Assembly: GCA_002316235.1 (NCBI GenBank) | Contig: DCDD01000149.1 | Location: 1 to 16,326 of the forward strand | Origin: Bacteroidales bacterium UBA1064 | GTDB taxonomy: Bacteria; Bacteroidota; Bacteroidia; Bacteroidales; Tenuifilaceae | Reading direction: 5' to 3' | DNA: 16,326 nucleotides | Shown: positions 1-6,097 of the stretch, one piece after another | Position numbering within the stretch: position 1 is the stretch's first letter | Layout: every line of letters begins with the position of its first letter | Translations under genes and position numbers: made by a program | Notes under the pieces: model-generated | Seen by the model: only the letters and a program-made list of their open reading frames with translations | What the model was told of the DNA's origin: nothing | Database searches by the model: none

Positions 1-477
1 GGCCACATCAAAGTAAACCGAACCATTGCGAACGTAGGCGTAACCGTTGTCGAGTATCCTTTTAATCAGCTCAATTTGCTCAATAATATGCCCTGAGGCC
101 CTGGGTTCTATGCTTGGTGGCAGCACGTTAAGCTTGCGCATGGCGTCGTGGTAAAGGTCGGTGTAGCGCTGAACCACCTCCATGGGTTCCAGCTGTTCCA
201 GCCGCGCCTTTTTTGCAATTTTGTCCTCACCCTCGTCGGCATCATTTTCCAGATGTCCAACGTCGGTAATGTTACGCACGTAGCGCACCCTATACCCCAA
301 GTGGGTAAGGTAGCGGAAAAGCAAATCGAATGTAATGGCCGGTCGGGCGTGCCCTAAATGGGGCGCACCGTAAACAGTTGGCCCGCAAACGTATAATCCA
401 ACATGGGGTGGATTTATCGGTTTAAATTCCTCCTTGGTTCTACTTAGAGTGTTGTATAGGTGCAGCTTGCTATCCAT
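1..477 (-). CDS. cysS: Cysteinyl-tRNA synthetase, N-terminal part (cut by window edge)
   Basis: Class I aminoacyl-tRNA synthetase that charges tRNA-Cys with cysteine in the cytoplasm. The window holds the first 159 codons; the rest lies beyond base 1. The N-terminal Rossmann domain is clear: Cys31 in the CGPTVY segment, which in this family is a ligand of the zinc that recognises cysteine, and the HIGH-class ATP-binding motif as HLGH at residues 40-43. The following RNITDVGH segment and the ENDADEGEDKI stretch are also typical of CysS. The start ATG at 475-477 places the CGPTVY motif at the usual distance from the N-terminus. No Shine-Dalgarno sequence is visible, which is normal in Bacteroidota. 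About 600 bases of non-genic DNA lie upstream, with a candidate promoter at 721-728 and a possible leader reading frame (see those entries). The KMSKS loop lies outside the window. Confidence 0.97.
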   Translation of the reverse strand, partial: MDSKLHLYNTLSRTKEEFKPINPPHVGLYVCGPTVYGAPHLGHARPAITFDLLFRYLTHLGYRVRYVRNITDVGHLENDADEGEDKIAKKARLEQLEPMEVVQRYTDLYHDAMRKLNVLPPSIEPRASGHIIEQIELIKRILDNGYAYVRNGSVYFDVA

Positions 478-533
478 AAGTGTTTGCTGTTTGATGAGGC
501 TGAAAATCTTGTTGATGTATAGCGGCTATGGGT

Positions 534-680
534 TTACTCCGCAGTAATATTTTCCCGGCAACATCGCAAAGCCTGAGCCGGGTTTGTAGCATATTTTCCT
601 TGATGGGGTGCTGCCTGTTTGGTTGCTTCAATTTTCGCTAGCATGGCTAATTCAGGAGGTTTTAGTGTCATGAAAACCAT
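534..680 (-). CDS. Possible 48-residue leader reading frame upstream of cysS
   Basis: An ATG-started frame of 48 codons ending in TAA, lying between the candidate promoter at 721-728 and cysS, on the same strand. Its only two Cys codons are adjacent (TGT TGC, residues 40 and 41) and fall near its end, within an inverted repeat. I do not recognise the peptide; it has no signal sequence or membrane segment. The frame could easily arise by chance in 250 bases, so the call rests on position and the tandem Cys codons upstream of a Cys-tRNA synthetase. Inference only; a non-translated leader is an equally reasonable reading. Confidence 0.25.
   Translation of the reverse strand: MVFMTLKPPELAMLAKIEATKQAAPHQGKYATNPAQALRCCRENITAE
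554..582 (-). promoter_or_regulatory. Inverted repeat in the cysS leader
   Basis: Perfect 6-base arms CCCGGC (554-559) and GCCGGG (577-582) with a 17-base spacer. In the minus-strand RNA the arms could pair as a GC-rich stem; the two adjacent Cys codons of the possible leader frame lie at 558-563, so a ribosome paused there would cover one arm. No run of T follows, so it is not an intrinsic terminator. Confidence 0.35.
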
Positions 681-712
681 GTTACCAGGTAAAAATTAGT
701 TAGCCGGGTAAC
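681..712 (-). promoter_or_regulatory. 5' stem-loop of the cysS leader transcript
   Basis: Arms GTTACC (681-686) and GGTAAC (707-712), extended inward by two more GC pairs after one A/G mismatch. If transcription starts about 6 bases downstream of the -7 box at 721-728, this dyad would form the extreme 5' end of the RNA and end directly before the ATG at 678-680. It could stabilise the RNA, limit initiation at that ATG, or be a DNA operator; the sequence alone does not decide. Confidence 0.35.
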
Positions 713-720
713 AATATGCG

Positions 721-728
721 CAAAGGTA
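721..728 (-). promoter_or_regulatory. Candidate -7 promoter element for cysS
   Basis: On the minus strand this reads TACCTTTG, an exact match to the Bacteroidota -7 consensus TAnnTTTG. No well-spaced TTTG -33 element is seen. It is the best candidate upstream of cysS and would give a leader of about 240 bases. Since the motif is expected several times by chance in a window this size, placement rather than the match is the support. Confidence 0.45.
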
Positions 729-782
729 AAACTTTTAGGCAAATGCCGAATGGGGATACGATGACCCGGTAATTGTTCCCCC

Positions 783-805
783 AGCCACCGAAGGTGGTTT
801 TATTT
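783..805 (+). terminator. Terminator-like hairpin without an obvious gene
   Basis: A compact stem CCACC (785-789) / GGTGG (793-797) with a GAA loop, extendable by a GT and an AT pair, followed by TTTTATTT on the plus strand. That is the layout of a weak intrinsic terminator for plus-strand transcription, but no plus-strand gene lies upstream in the window. It may end an antisense RNA opposite cysS or be fortuitous. Confidence 0.25.
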
Positions 806-1042
806 GGAGTAACAAGAATTTTTTTACTGGGAAGTATCATTTTCGTGGACAACAATGAATGGACGCCGTTAACCATCGTCGGTAGCTTTACCTACCCATG
901 GATTAGAAAGACGAGCTGATTTGCACGTTTTTCTGCTAAGGGCAGCCTTTTGAGGAAATCGAAGCAGTAATCTAAGCAACAGACCAACAAGGCGCTTGTA
1001 CCAATAACTCCTGTTGAATTGCTGGATAAAGTTTTACTATGC
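806..1042. other. Non-coding stretch, nothing recognised
   Basis: Between the hairpin near 800 and the terminator at 1043 I see no credible reading frame, no RNA gene, and no repeat longer than a few bases. Stop codons are frequent in all frames, with no recognisable remnant of a protein. Confidence 0.5.
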
Positions 1043-1074
1043 AAAAAGGTGTGGTTGCAGCAAATATAACCACC
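1043..1074 (-). terminator. Intrinsic terminator ending the transketolase-sigma factor unit
   Basis: On the minus strand, beginning 3 bases after the stop codon of the 1077-1532 gene, GGTGGTT pairs with AACCAC(A)CC across an 11-base loop (arms 1051-1056 and 1068-1073, with flanking GC pairs), followed by TTTTT (1043-1047). Position, orientation and T-run all fit an intrinsic terminator. Confidence 0.7.
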
Positions 1075-1076
1075 GG

Positions 1077-1532
1077 TTACTTTCCTGTTTCCTGAACCTT
1101 TTGTAGCAGGTAGTTTTTAAATTCGTGGTTTGCCTTGTAGAGTAAAAGAATTTTACGCGGTGGAAGTATTTCCTTTAGCTCCTCATTTAGCTCCACCAGC
1201 AACTCGGTTTCTCTTTGGCGGTTTTCCACATACCTGTCGGCGTAAGCTAAGAGGGTTTTGTCGTCGGGCGACTGCTCAATAATTTTAGTGAGTTCACCGG
1301 TAAGGGCTCGGCGCTCCCTTAACACCTCGTTTTTTTTATCCCAGTAGGCATCGTAAACCGGCCAGAATTTTTTTGCCTCCTTTGGGGTTAGCTCAAGCTT
1401 GCTGGTGATAAAAGCTACCTTCTCTGCCTTCAGAGCTTTTTCGGCATCAGCATTGGCTGTTTGGGCGCTTACCGCCGATACGGTAATCAGCACCCAACAG
1501 GTAGCCATGAAAATTTTAAGGTGGCCACTCAT
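1077..1532 (-). CDS. Secreted Spy/CpxP-like helical protein
   Basis: A 151-residue exported protein. Residues 1-23 form a Sec signal peptide ending in Ser-Ala-Gln. The mature part is rich in Glu, Lys and Leu and predicted helical. It carries a LELTPKEAKKFWPVYDAY segment (residues 46-63), resembling the LTxxQ repeats of Spy and CpxP, and an ILPPRKILLLYKANHEF segment (122-138) typical of Bacteroidota relatives often called sensors of ECF-type sigma factors. By family it should act in the periplasm, binding misfolded protein or sensing envelope state. Its ATG overlaps the stop of the upstream membrane protein by 4 bases (ATGA), so the two are probably translationally coupled. It is the last gene of the unit and is followed by a terminator. 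The exact ligand and any direct link to the sigma factor are inference from position. Confidence 0.75.
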   Translation of the reverse strand: MSGHLKIFMATCWVLITVSAVSAQTANADAEKALKAEKVAFITSKLELTPKEAKKFWPVYDAYWDKKNEVLRERRALTGELTKIIEQSPDDKTLLAYADRYVENRQRETELLVELNEELKEILPPRKILLLYKANHEFKNYLLQKVQETGK

Positions 1533-1993
1533 GGTTTTTCCTCGTATTTCTCTCCAATAATGGTTGTAGCGTTGCCTTTTTTTATGAAGTATCGTTGCTG
1601 AAGTGTTCTGGCTGCGCTATCAATGCTATCGGTTTTGCGTTTGTTTTCAATTGCCTTGTACAGGTCAATATCGTCAAATTCGCTTATAGAACGGCTGACG
1701 ATATTTAGGTAGTCCGATTTCTGAAGGGTGTAGCTATCCCTGGGAATTGAGCGAGTAGTGGTGTAGTATCCAAAATACGCTGCAACAACAAGCAGGGCAA
1801 AGCCAGCGGCTAATGCCAGCTGGGATCGGAGGGCAAAAATCCACGATTGTTTAGGTTGTTGGTGCTGGGGTTGGGTGCACCGCTCTTGAATTCTACGGGG
1901 TAAGCTGTCGAAATAGCCATCCGGAACAGAGAATGGGAGCTCTTTCCCCGCCTTGCCCTCAATTACTTCTAACCCGTTTTTCTTTGCTTCCAT
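1529..1993 (-). CDS. Single-pass membrane protein, probable anti-sigma factor
   Basis: A 154-residue protein of about 50 cytoplasmic residues, one membrane segment (about 56-77) and about 75 residues outside the membrane. The N-terminal part has a FSVPDGYFDSLPRRI segment (residues 21-35), a pattern I associate with small membrane proteins encoded beside ECF sigma factors in Bacteroidota. It lies 51 bases downstream of the sigma factor gene and overlaps the Spy-like gene by 4 bases. An N-in, C-out anchor next to an ECF sigma factor suggests it sequesters that sigma factor and receives a periplasmic signal, perhaps through the Spy-like protein. I see no zinc-binding anti-sigma (HxxxCxxC) motif, so it is not a classical ZAS protein. 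The anti-sigma role is inferred mainly from topology and context. Confidence 0.6.
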   Translation of the reverse strand: MEAKKNGLEVIEGKAGKELPFSVPDGYFDSLPRRIQERCTQPQHQQPKQSWIFALRSQLALAAGFALLVVAAYFGYYTTTRSIPRDSYTLQKSDYLNIVSRSISEFDDIDLYKAIENKRKTDSIDSAARTLQQRYFIKKGNATTIIGEKYEEKP

Positions 1994-2044
1994 GATGATT
2001 CTAATTCAACTGTTTCTATTACGATGATATTTGTCAGGGTTGGT

Positions 2045-2593
2045 TTAATTCTCCCCCATGAATTTTTCAATCTTTTTCACTGCATGATGGAATGAAGCTT
2101 TAAGCGCCCCAACCGAGGTTCCAAGAATTTCGGACATTTCCTCGTACTTCATCTCTTCAAAGTACTTCATGTTGAAAACCAGCCGTTGTTTCTCGGGTAG
2201 TTTAAGTATGGCCTTTTGTAGTTTTAGCTGTAGCTCGTTACCATCTATGTAGGCGTCGGTTTCGAGGGTTTTGGCAAGTTGCGATTCTACGTCGTCCATA
2301 GATAGGAATGACTTTACCTTTTTTTTCTTTAGAAAGGTAAGCGCTTCGTTTGTGGCAATCCGGTAAAGCCAGGTGAAGAGCTGCGATTCCTCCCTGAAGG
2401 TTTCGAGGCCACCCCAAACCTTGATAAAGGTGTTCTGGATAACGTCGTCGGCATCGTCGTGGCCAACAACAATCTTTCGGATATGCCAGTAGAGCCTTTC
2501 CTGGTACTTATTCACAATAAGGTTAAAGGCGAAGTTCCGGGTTTCCCCGTTGCGGAACATTTCCAGCAACTCCTTATCGGAATAGCACTCCAT
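2045..2593 (-). CDS. ECF-type RNA polymerase sigma factor
   Basis: Sigma-70 family factor of the short extracytoplasmic-function type; it directs RNA polymerase to a regulon. With the start used here it has 182 residues. Region 2 spans about residues 22-92, with the core-binding stretch DDADDVIQNTFIKVW (46-60) and the -10 recognition stretch around FTWLYRIATNEAL (73-85). Region 4 spans about 122-176, with the LPEKQRLVFNMKYFEEMKYEEMS type helix-turn-helix and the SVGALKASFHHAVKKI recognition helix (160-175). The open frame extends upstream to 2659, but those 22 residues overlap the end of the transketolase gene and lie outside the sigma fold. The ATG at 2591-2593 lies 7 bases after that stop and gives the usual N-terminus. 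Downstream are a probable anti-sigma factor and a secreted Spy-like protein. I see no promoter directly upstream, so it may be co-transcribed with the transketolase genes. Confidence 0.92.
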   Translation of the reverse strand: MECYSDKELLEMFRNGETRNFAFNLIVNKYQERLYWHIRKIVVGHDDADDVIQNTFIKVWGGLETFREESQLFTWLYRIATNEALTFLKKKKVKSFLSMDDVESQLAKTLETDAYIDGNELQLKLQKAILKLPEKQRLVFNMKYFEEMKYEEMSEILGTSVGALKASFHHAVKKIEKFMGEN

Positions 2594-2600
2594 TTCACCA

Positions 2601-3557
2601 TTAGTTATTTTTTCGGGCGATAGCCCTCTTTGCTGCTTTAACAATACTGGGTGCGTCAAGGCCGTACTTCACCATTAGCTCCTCGGGGGTTCCGCTTTCG
2701 CCAAACGTGTCATTAATGGCAACCATTTCGAGGGGTACGGGATGAATACGGGCAACCACCTGGGCAATGCTGTCGCCCAAGCCACCATTCATCATGTGCT
2801 CCTCGGCGGTCACGGCACAACCGGTTTTCTGAATTGATCTGATAATCGCCTCCTCATCCAGGGGTTTAATGGTGTGGATGTTAACCACTTCGGCCGAAAT
2901 TCCTTGCTGTTCCAGCATGTCGGCTGCCTCAAGGGCTTTCCATACCAGATGTCCAGTGGCGAAAACAGACACCTGAGTTCCTTCGGTTAACTTCACCGCT
3001 TTTCCAATGGTAAATTGCTGATCGGCAGGGGTGAAGTTAGGTACTGCCGGACGTCCAAACCGAAGGTAAACCGGTCCAACGTGGTTTGCTATGGCTATTG
3101 TAGCTGCTTTGGTTTGGTTGTAGTCGCAGGTATTGATAACAGTCATATTGGGCAACATTTTCATAAGCCCAATATCCTCGAGCATTTGATGGGTAGCCCC
3201 ATCTTCACCCAAGGTGATTCCTGCATGTGAAGCGCAAATCTTCACATTTTTATTCGAGTAGGCGACGCTTTGCCTAATCTGGTCGTAAACCCTTCCGGTG
3301 GCAAAAACTGCAAAGGTCCCAGCAAAGGGAATTTTACCACCAATGGTAAGACCTGCAGAAAGTCCAATCATGTTGGCTTCGGCTATGCCGGTTTGAAAAA
3401 ATCTGTCGGGAAATTCTCTGGAAAAGTCTTCCATCTTGAGCGAGCCTATCAGATCGGCGCAAAGGGCTACGACATTAGGGTTAACTTTACCCAGTTCATA
3501 TAGACCTGCTCCAAAGCCCGAACGTGTATCCTTGTTTCCTGTTGAAGTGTACTTCAT
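2601..3557 (-). CDS. Transketolase, C-terminal subunit
   Basis: A 318-residue protein matching the pyrimidine-binding and C-terminal domains of transketolase. It should pair with the N-terminal subunit encoded at 4106-4951 to form a thiamine-diphosphate enzyme moving two-carbon units between sugar phosphates in the pentose phosphate pathway. The GIAEANMIG segment (57-65) holds Glu60, the conserved Glu that activates the cofactor; SHAGITLGEDGATHQ (110-124) and YLRFGRP (165-171) are typical of the family. The C-terminal domain starts near residue 190. Separate N and C subunits are known in many bacteria and archaea, but here a methylglyoxal-synthase-like gene lies between the two halves, with a 128-base gap before this gene. 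The 1-deoxyxylulose-5-phosphate synthase and pyruvate dehydrogenase E1-beta families share this fold, but the matching N-half argues for transketolase. Confidence 0.92.
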   Translation of the reverse strand: MKYTSTGNKDTRSGFGAGLYELGKVNPNVVALCADLIGSLKMEDFSREFPDRFFQTGIAEANMIGLSAGLTIGGKIPFAGTFAVFATGRVYDQIRQSVAYSNKNVKICASHAGITLGEDGATHQMLEDIGLMKMLPNMTVINTCDYNQTKAATIAIANHVGPVYLRFGRPAVPNFTPADQQFTIGKAVKLTEGTQVSVFATGHLVWKALEAADMLEQQGISAEVVNIHTIKPLDEEAIIRSIQKTGCAVTAEEHMMNGGLGDSIAQVVARIHPVPLEMVAINDTFGESGTPEELMVKYGLDAPSIVKAAKRAIARKNN

Positions 3558-3601
3558 CCGTTGTAAATGTATTTTTTTAAAACAAAAAATCTGTTGAAAA
3601 T

Positions 3602-3651
3602 TGCTGTTGGTTTAAGGTAGTTCTGTTAGGAGTTCAGGAAAGCCAACAGCA
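3602..3651 (-). repeat. 9-base inverted repeat between the MGS-like and transketolase C genes
   Basis: Perfect arms TGCTGTTGG (3602-3610) and CCAACAGCA (3643-3651) with a 32-base spacer, in the 128-base gap between two co-directional genes. On the minus strand the 3' arm is followed by ATTTTC and an AT-rich stretch. It could be a leaky terminator or an RNA-stabilising stem that sets different expression for the genes on either side. Confidence 0.45.
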
Positions 3652-3685
3652 GATTACCAAATTGGCAAACGAGAATGGTCGGTGG

Positions 3686-4084
3686 TTATTTGTTTCGCTT
3701 CATACGTTCAATGGCCTCCATGTGGATAAGCCCAAGAATAACCAGCTCTGCGGTTGCCTTATTTGTTGCCAAAGGGATATTTTTGATGTTGCAGGCCTCT
3801 AGCAGTAAGCGAATATCCTCATGGTGCTGCTGCACCACCTTGGGATCGCGCAGAAAGATAACTATATCAACTTCCCCGCGTTGAATCATGCCGGTTATCT
3901 CGTTGTAACCACCCGATTGGCCAGGACTAAGGTGGCGGCATTTTATCCCCTGCTCCTCAAGAAATTCAGCAGTTCTCCCTGTGGCCAACAGGTTAACTCC
4001 CGGCAGCCACTCTTCATGGTCTTTGAGAAACCTGGCCAACTCGGGTTTCTTGGCATCATGGGCAATTAGCGCAATGTTCTTCAT
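3686..4084 (-). CDS. Methylglyoxal synthase-like protein (catalytic Asp replaced by Tyr)
   Basis: A 132-residue cytoplasmic protein of the methylglyoxal synthase (mgsA) fold; that enzyme converts dihydroxyacetone phosphate to methylglyoxal and phosphate. Aligned by eye to E. coli MgsA, it keeps the IAHD motif (His9), the DP motif (Asp80), and the His and Asp of the following loop (His87, Asp90). The GGD motif, whose Asp is the catalytic base (Asp71 in E. coli), reads GGY here (Tyr60), and the distance from Tyr60 to Asp80 is exactly that between Asp71 and Asp91. The phosphate loop TGTTG is also changed, to TGRTA (35-39). So the family is secure but methylglyoxal synthase activity is doubtful; it may bind another phosphate ligand or be regulatory. 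It lies 21 bases after the transketolase N-half and before the C-half, which suggests a role tied to triose or pentose phosphates. Confidence 0.8.
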   Translation of the reverse strand: MKNIALIAHDAKKPELARFLKDHEEWLPGVNLLATGRTAEFLEEQGIKCRHLSPGQSGGYNEITGMIQRGEVDIVIFLRDPKVVQQHHEDIRLLLEACNIKNIPLATNKATAELVILGLIHMEAIERMKRNK

Positions 4085-4105
4085 TGTATAAATTATTTAA
4101 ATAGT

Positions 4106-4951
4106 TTAAAAGTCGCCTATTGTTTCGGGCAGTTGTGCCATGGCCTTTGCAAACTCCTCATCGTTTGGGGCTTTTCCATGCCACTTATGATTACCCACCA
4201 TAAAATCGACACCCATGCCCATCTGGGTTCGCATGAGAATTATCACCGGTTTACCCTTACCGGTGTGCTCCACGGCTTCGTGTAGGGTTTTAACTAGTGC
4301 GGGCATGTCATTTCCATTGGTTTCCAGCACATCCCAACCAAAGGCCAACCATTTGGCCTTAAGATCACCCAGACCAACAACAGTGTCAACAGGGCCATCA
4401 ATTTGCTTTCCGTTGTAGTCAACCGTGGCAATAAGGTTGTCTATACCCTTTGCTGCAGCAAAGAGGGCGGCCTCCCAGATTTGCCCTTCCTGCAGCTCCC
4501 CGTCGCCATGCAGGGTGTAAACAAGATGACTATCGCCATTCAATTTTTTTGCCAGCGCAGCACCACAACCCACCGATAACCCCTGACCAAGCGATCCGGA
4601 TGCTATCCGGATGCCGGGAAGATGTTCTGCCGGGGTAGGATGCCCCTGAAGCCTTGAGTTTAAGAGCCTGAAGGTTGAGAGCTCCTTAACATCAAAGTAC
4701 CCCCTACGAGCCAGCACGCTGTACCATGCTGCCGAAAGATGCCCGTTGGACAGGAAAAACAGATCTTCCCCAGTGCCATCCATAGTAAAATGTTTAGGAT
4801 CGGCCCTAAGCACGTCGAAGTACAGCGCTGTGAAAAAATCGGCACAACCCAAGGATCCACCTGGATGTCCACTTGATGGCCTGTGCACCATTCGGATTAC
4901 ATCGCGCCGAACCTGAGCAGCCATTTTATTAAGAAACTCGAAATCAGTCAT
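4106..4951 (-). CDS. Transketolase, N-terminal subunit
   Basis: A 281-residue protein matching the diphosphate-binding domain of transketolase. The SGHPGGSLG motif (27-35), the SNGH segment (68-71), and the thiamine-diphosphate motif starting GDG (149-151) and ending at Asn180 (VDYNGKQIDG) are all present. The SGSLGQGLSVGCGAALAKKL region (118-137) is also characteristic. Together with the C-terminal subunit at 2601-3557 it should form the complete enzyme: 281 plus 318 residues, a little under a fused transketolase of about 660. The ATG at 4949-4951 gives the usual N-terminus just ahead of the first helix. This is the first gene of its unit, with a candidate promoter at 4987-4994 about 40 bases upstream. 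The halves are separated by the methylglyoxal-synthase-like gene, so equal expression may depend on one transcript crossing the hairpin at 3602-3651. Confidence 0.94.
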   Translation of the reverse strand: MTDFEFLNKMAAQVRRDVIRMVHRPSSGHPGGSLGCADFFTALYFDVLRADPKHFTMDGTGEDLFFLSNGHLSAAWYSVLARRGYFDVKELSTFRLLNSRLQGHPTPAEHLPGIRIASGSLGQGLSVGCGAALAKKLNGDSHLVYTLHGDGELQEGQIWEAALFAAAKGIDNLIATVDYNGKQIDGPVDTVVGLGDLKAKWLAFGWDVLETNGNDMPALVKTLHEAVEHTGKGKPVIILMRTQMGMGVDFMVGNHKWHGKAPNDEEFAKAMAQLPETIGDF

Positions 4952-4986
4952 CTATTTGTTAAACTTTAAGAACTTTTTCCAATATA

Positions 4987-4994
4987 CAAATATA
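4987..4994 (-). promoter_or_regulatory. Candidate -7 promoter element for the transketolase unit
   Basis: Minus strand reads TATATTTG, an exact TAnnTTTG match in AT-rich DNA. It would give a leader of roughly 30 bases before the transketolase N-half start at 4951. The nearest TTG-type upstream element is spaced too far, so only the -7 part is supported. Confidence 0.5.
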
Positions 4995-5063
4995 GTAATA
5001 CTTATTGAGAGTTAGCCGTTCAACCATACCGGTTGCCGTTTGTATGTATGCTGGTGCTGCCAG

Positions 5064-5879
5064 CTAAACGCTAACCCCAAAATCACGTAGGGCGTTATTT
5101 AACGAAGTTTTGAGATCGGTTGACTCCTTACGTTTACCAATAATCAGGGCACAGGCAACCTGGTAGCTACCGGCAGGGAATTGCTTGGTGTAGGAACCCG
5201 GAATAACAACCGAGCGGGGTGGAACCATTCCTTTATACTCCACTGGTTGGGAACCCGACACATCAATTATTTTGGTTGACCGGGTGATGGCCACGTTGGC
5301 ACCAAGCACCGATTCCCTCCCAATGCGAACACCCTCCACTACAATGCATCGCGAACCAATGAAACACCCATCTTCAATGATAACAGGAGCCGCCTGAACA
5401 GGTTCAAGCACTCCGCCTATTCCCACTCCACCACTCAGGTGCACGCCCTTACCAACCTGGGCGCATGAACCAACGGTTGCCCATGTATCAACCATCGTCC
5501 CCTCATCTACATATGCGCCAATGTTGACATACGAGGGCATCATAACCACACCCCTGGCAATATAGCTTCCATACCGTGCCACGGCATGGGGAACTACCCT
5601 TACACCCAGCGATTGGTAGTTCTTTTTTAGGGGTATCTTATCGTAAAACTCCAGCGGGCCTGCCCCTGTAGCCTGAAAGCTACATATGGAAAAGTAGAGC
5701 AAAACGGCCTTCTTCACCCATTCGTTAACCTTCCACCCATCATCAGCAGGCTCGGCCACACGAACTTCTCCCTTGTCAAGCATTTCAACCACGCTTTTAA
5801 TAGCATCGTTTACCTCAGGGGTACCTAGCATTTCGCGATTTTCCCATGCTGCATCTATAATTTCCTGAAGATTAACCAT
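5064..5879 (-). CDS. dapD: 2,3,4,5-Tetrahydropyridine-2,6-dicarboxylate N-succinyltransferase
   Basis: Transfers succinyl from succinyl-CoA to tetrahydrodipicolinate in the succinylase branch of the lysine and diaminopimelate pathway, feeding peptidoglycan synthesis. It has 271 residues against 274 in E. coli and aligns along its length. A helical N-terminal domain (about 1-100) is followed by the left-handed beta-helix of hexapeptide repeats (about 105-230). The VNIGAYVDEGTMVDTWATVG segment (118-137), the LSGGVGIGGVLEP segment (148-160) and the VPPRSVVIPGS closing segment (219-229) are diagnostic. The ATG at 5877-5879 fits the family N-terminus. The gene stands alone on the minus strand, divergent from the S9 peptidase. 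A near match to a -7 box with one extra base lies at 5923-5931. No convincing intrinsic terminator follows; a short GCTGG/CCAGC hairpin at 5050-5064 lacks a T-run. It probably ends before the transketolase promoter region. Confidence 0.97.
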   Translation of the reverse strand: MVNLQEIIDAAWENREMLGTPEVNDAIKSVVEMLDKGEVRVAEPADDGWKVNEWVKKAVLLYFSICSFQATGAGPLEFYDKIPLKKNYQSLGVRVVPHAVARYGSYIARGVVMMPSYVNIGAYVDEGTMVDTWATVGSCAQVGKGVHLSGGVGIGGVLEPVQAAPVIIEDGCFIGSRCIVVEGVRIGRESVLGANVAITRSTKIIDVSGSQPVEYKGMVPPRSVVIPGSYTKQFPAGSYQVACALIIGKRKESTDLKTSLNNALRDFGVSV

Positions 5880-6097
5880 AAATTGTCAGTATTTCTGTTC
5901 AACCAATTCTATATTGAGAAGTCAAAAAGTAAGTATTTTAGTAAGGTTTTGCATTCAGCTTAAACCTTATACGGGCTGCATATAATCCATAAAGTTTAAA
6001 CTGAAACCAAAACGTGGTTCAGCTGCAAATGTAGCTTTTTTACAGGCAGATTTTGATAAGGGCTGATTATAACCTAAAAATAGAAAATTACTTGGCT

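Noticed and set aside
2594..2659. Extended N-terminus of the sigma factor (22 more residues)
   Set aside because: Overlaps the end of the transketolase C gene and adds residues outside the sigma fold; the ATG at 2591-2593 gives the expected start.
2601..4951. Split transketolase as a frameshifted or broken gene
   Set aside because: Each half has its own start, stop and complete domain, with a separate gene between; two-subunit transketolases are an established arrangement.
5050..5064. GCTGG/CCAGC hairpin at the dapD stop as a terminator
   Set aside because: Five-pair stem overlapping the stop codon and with no T-run after it.
6053..6097. TTG-started extension of the S9 peptidase
   Set aside because: It would bury the signal peptide 15 residues inside the protein; the ATG at 6098 gives a normal exported N-terminus.
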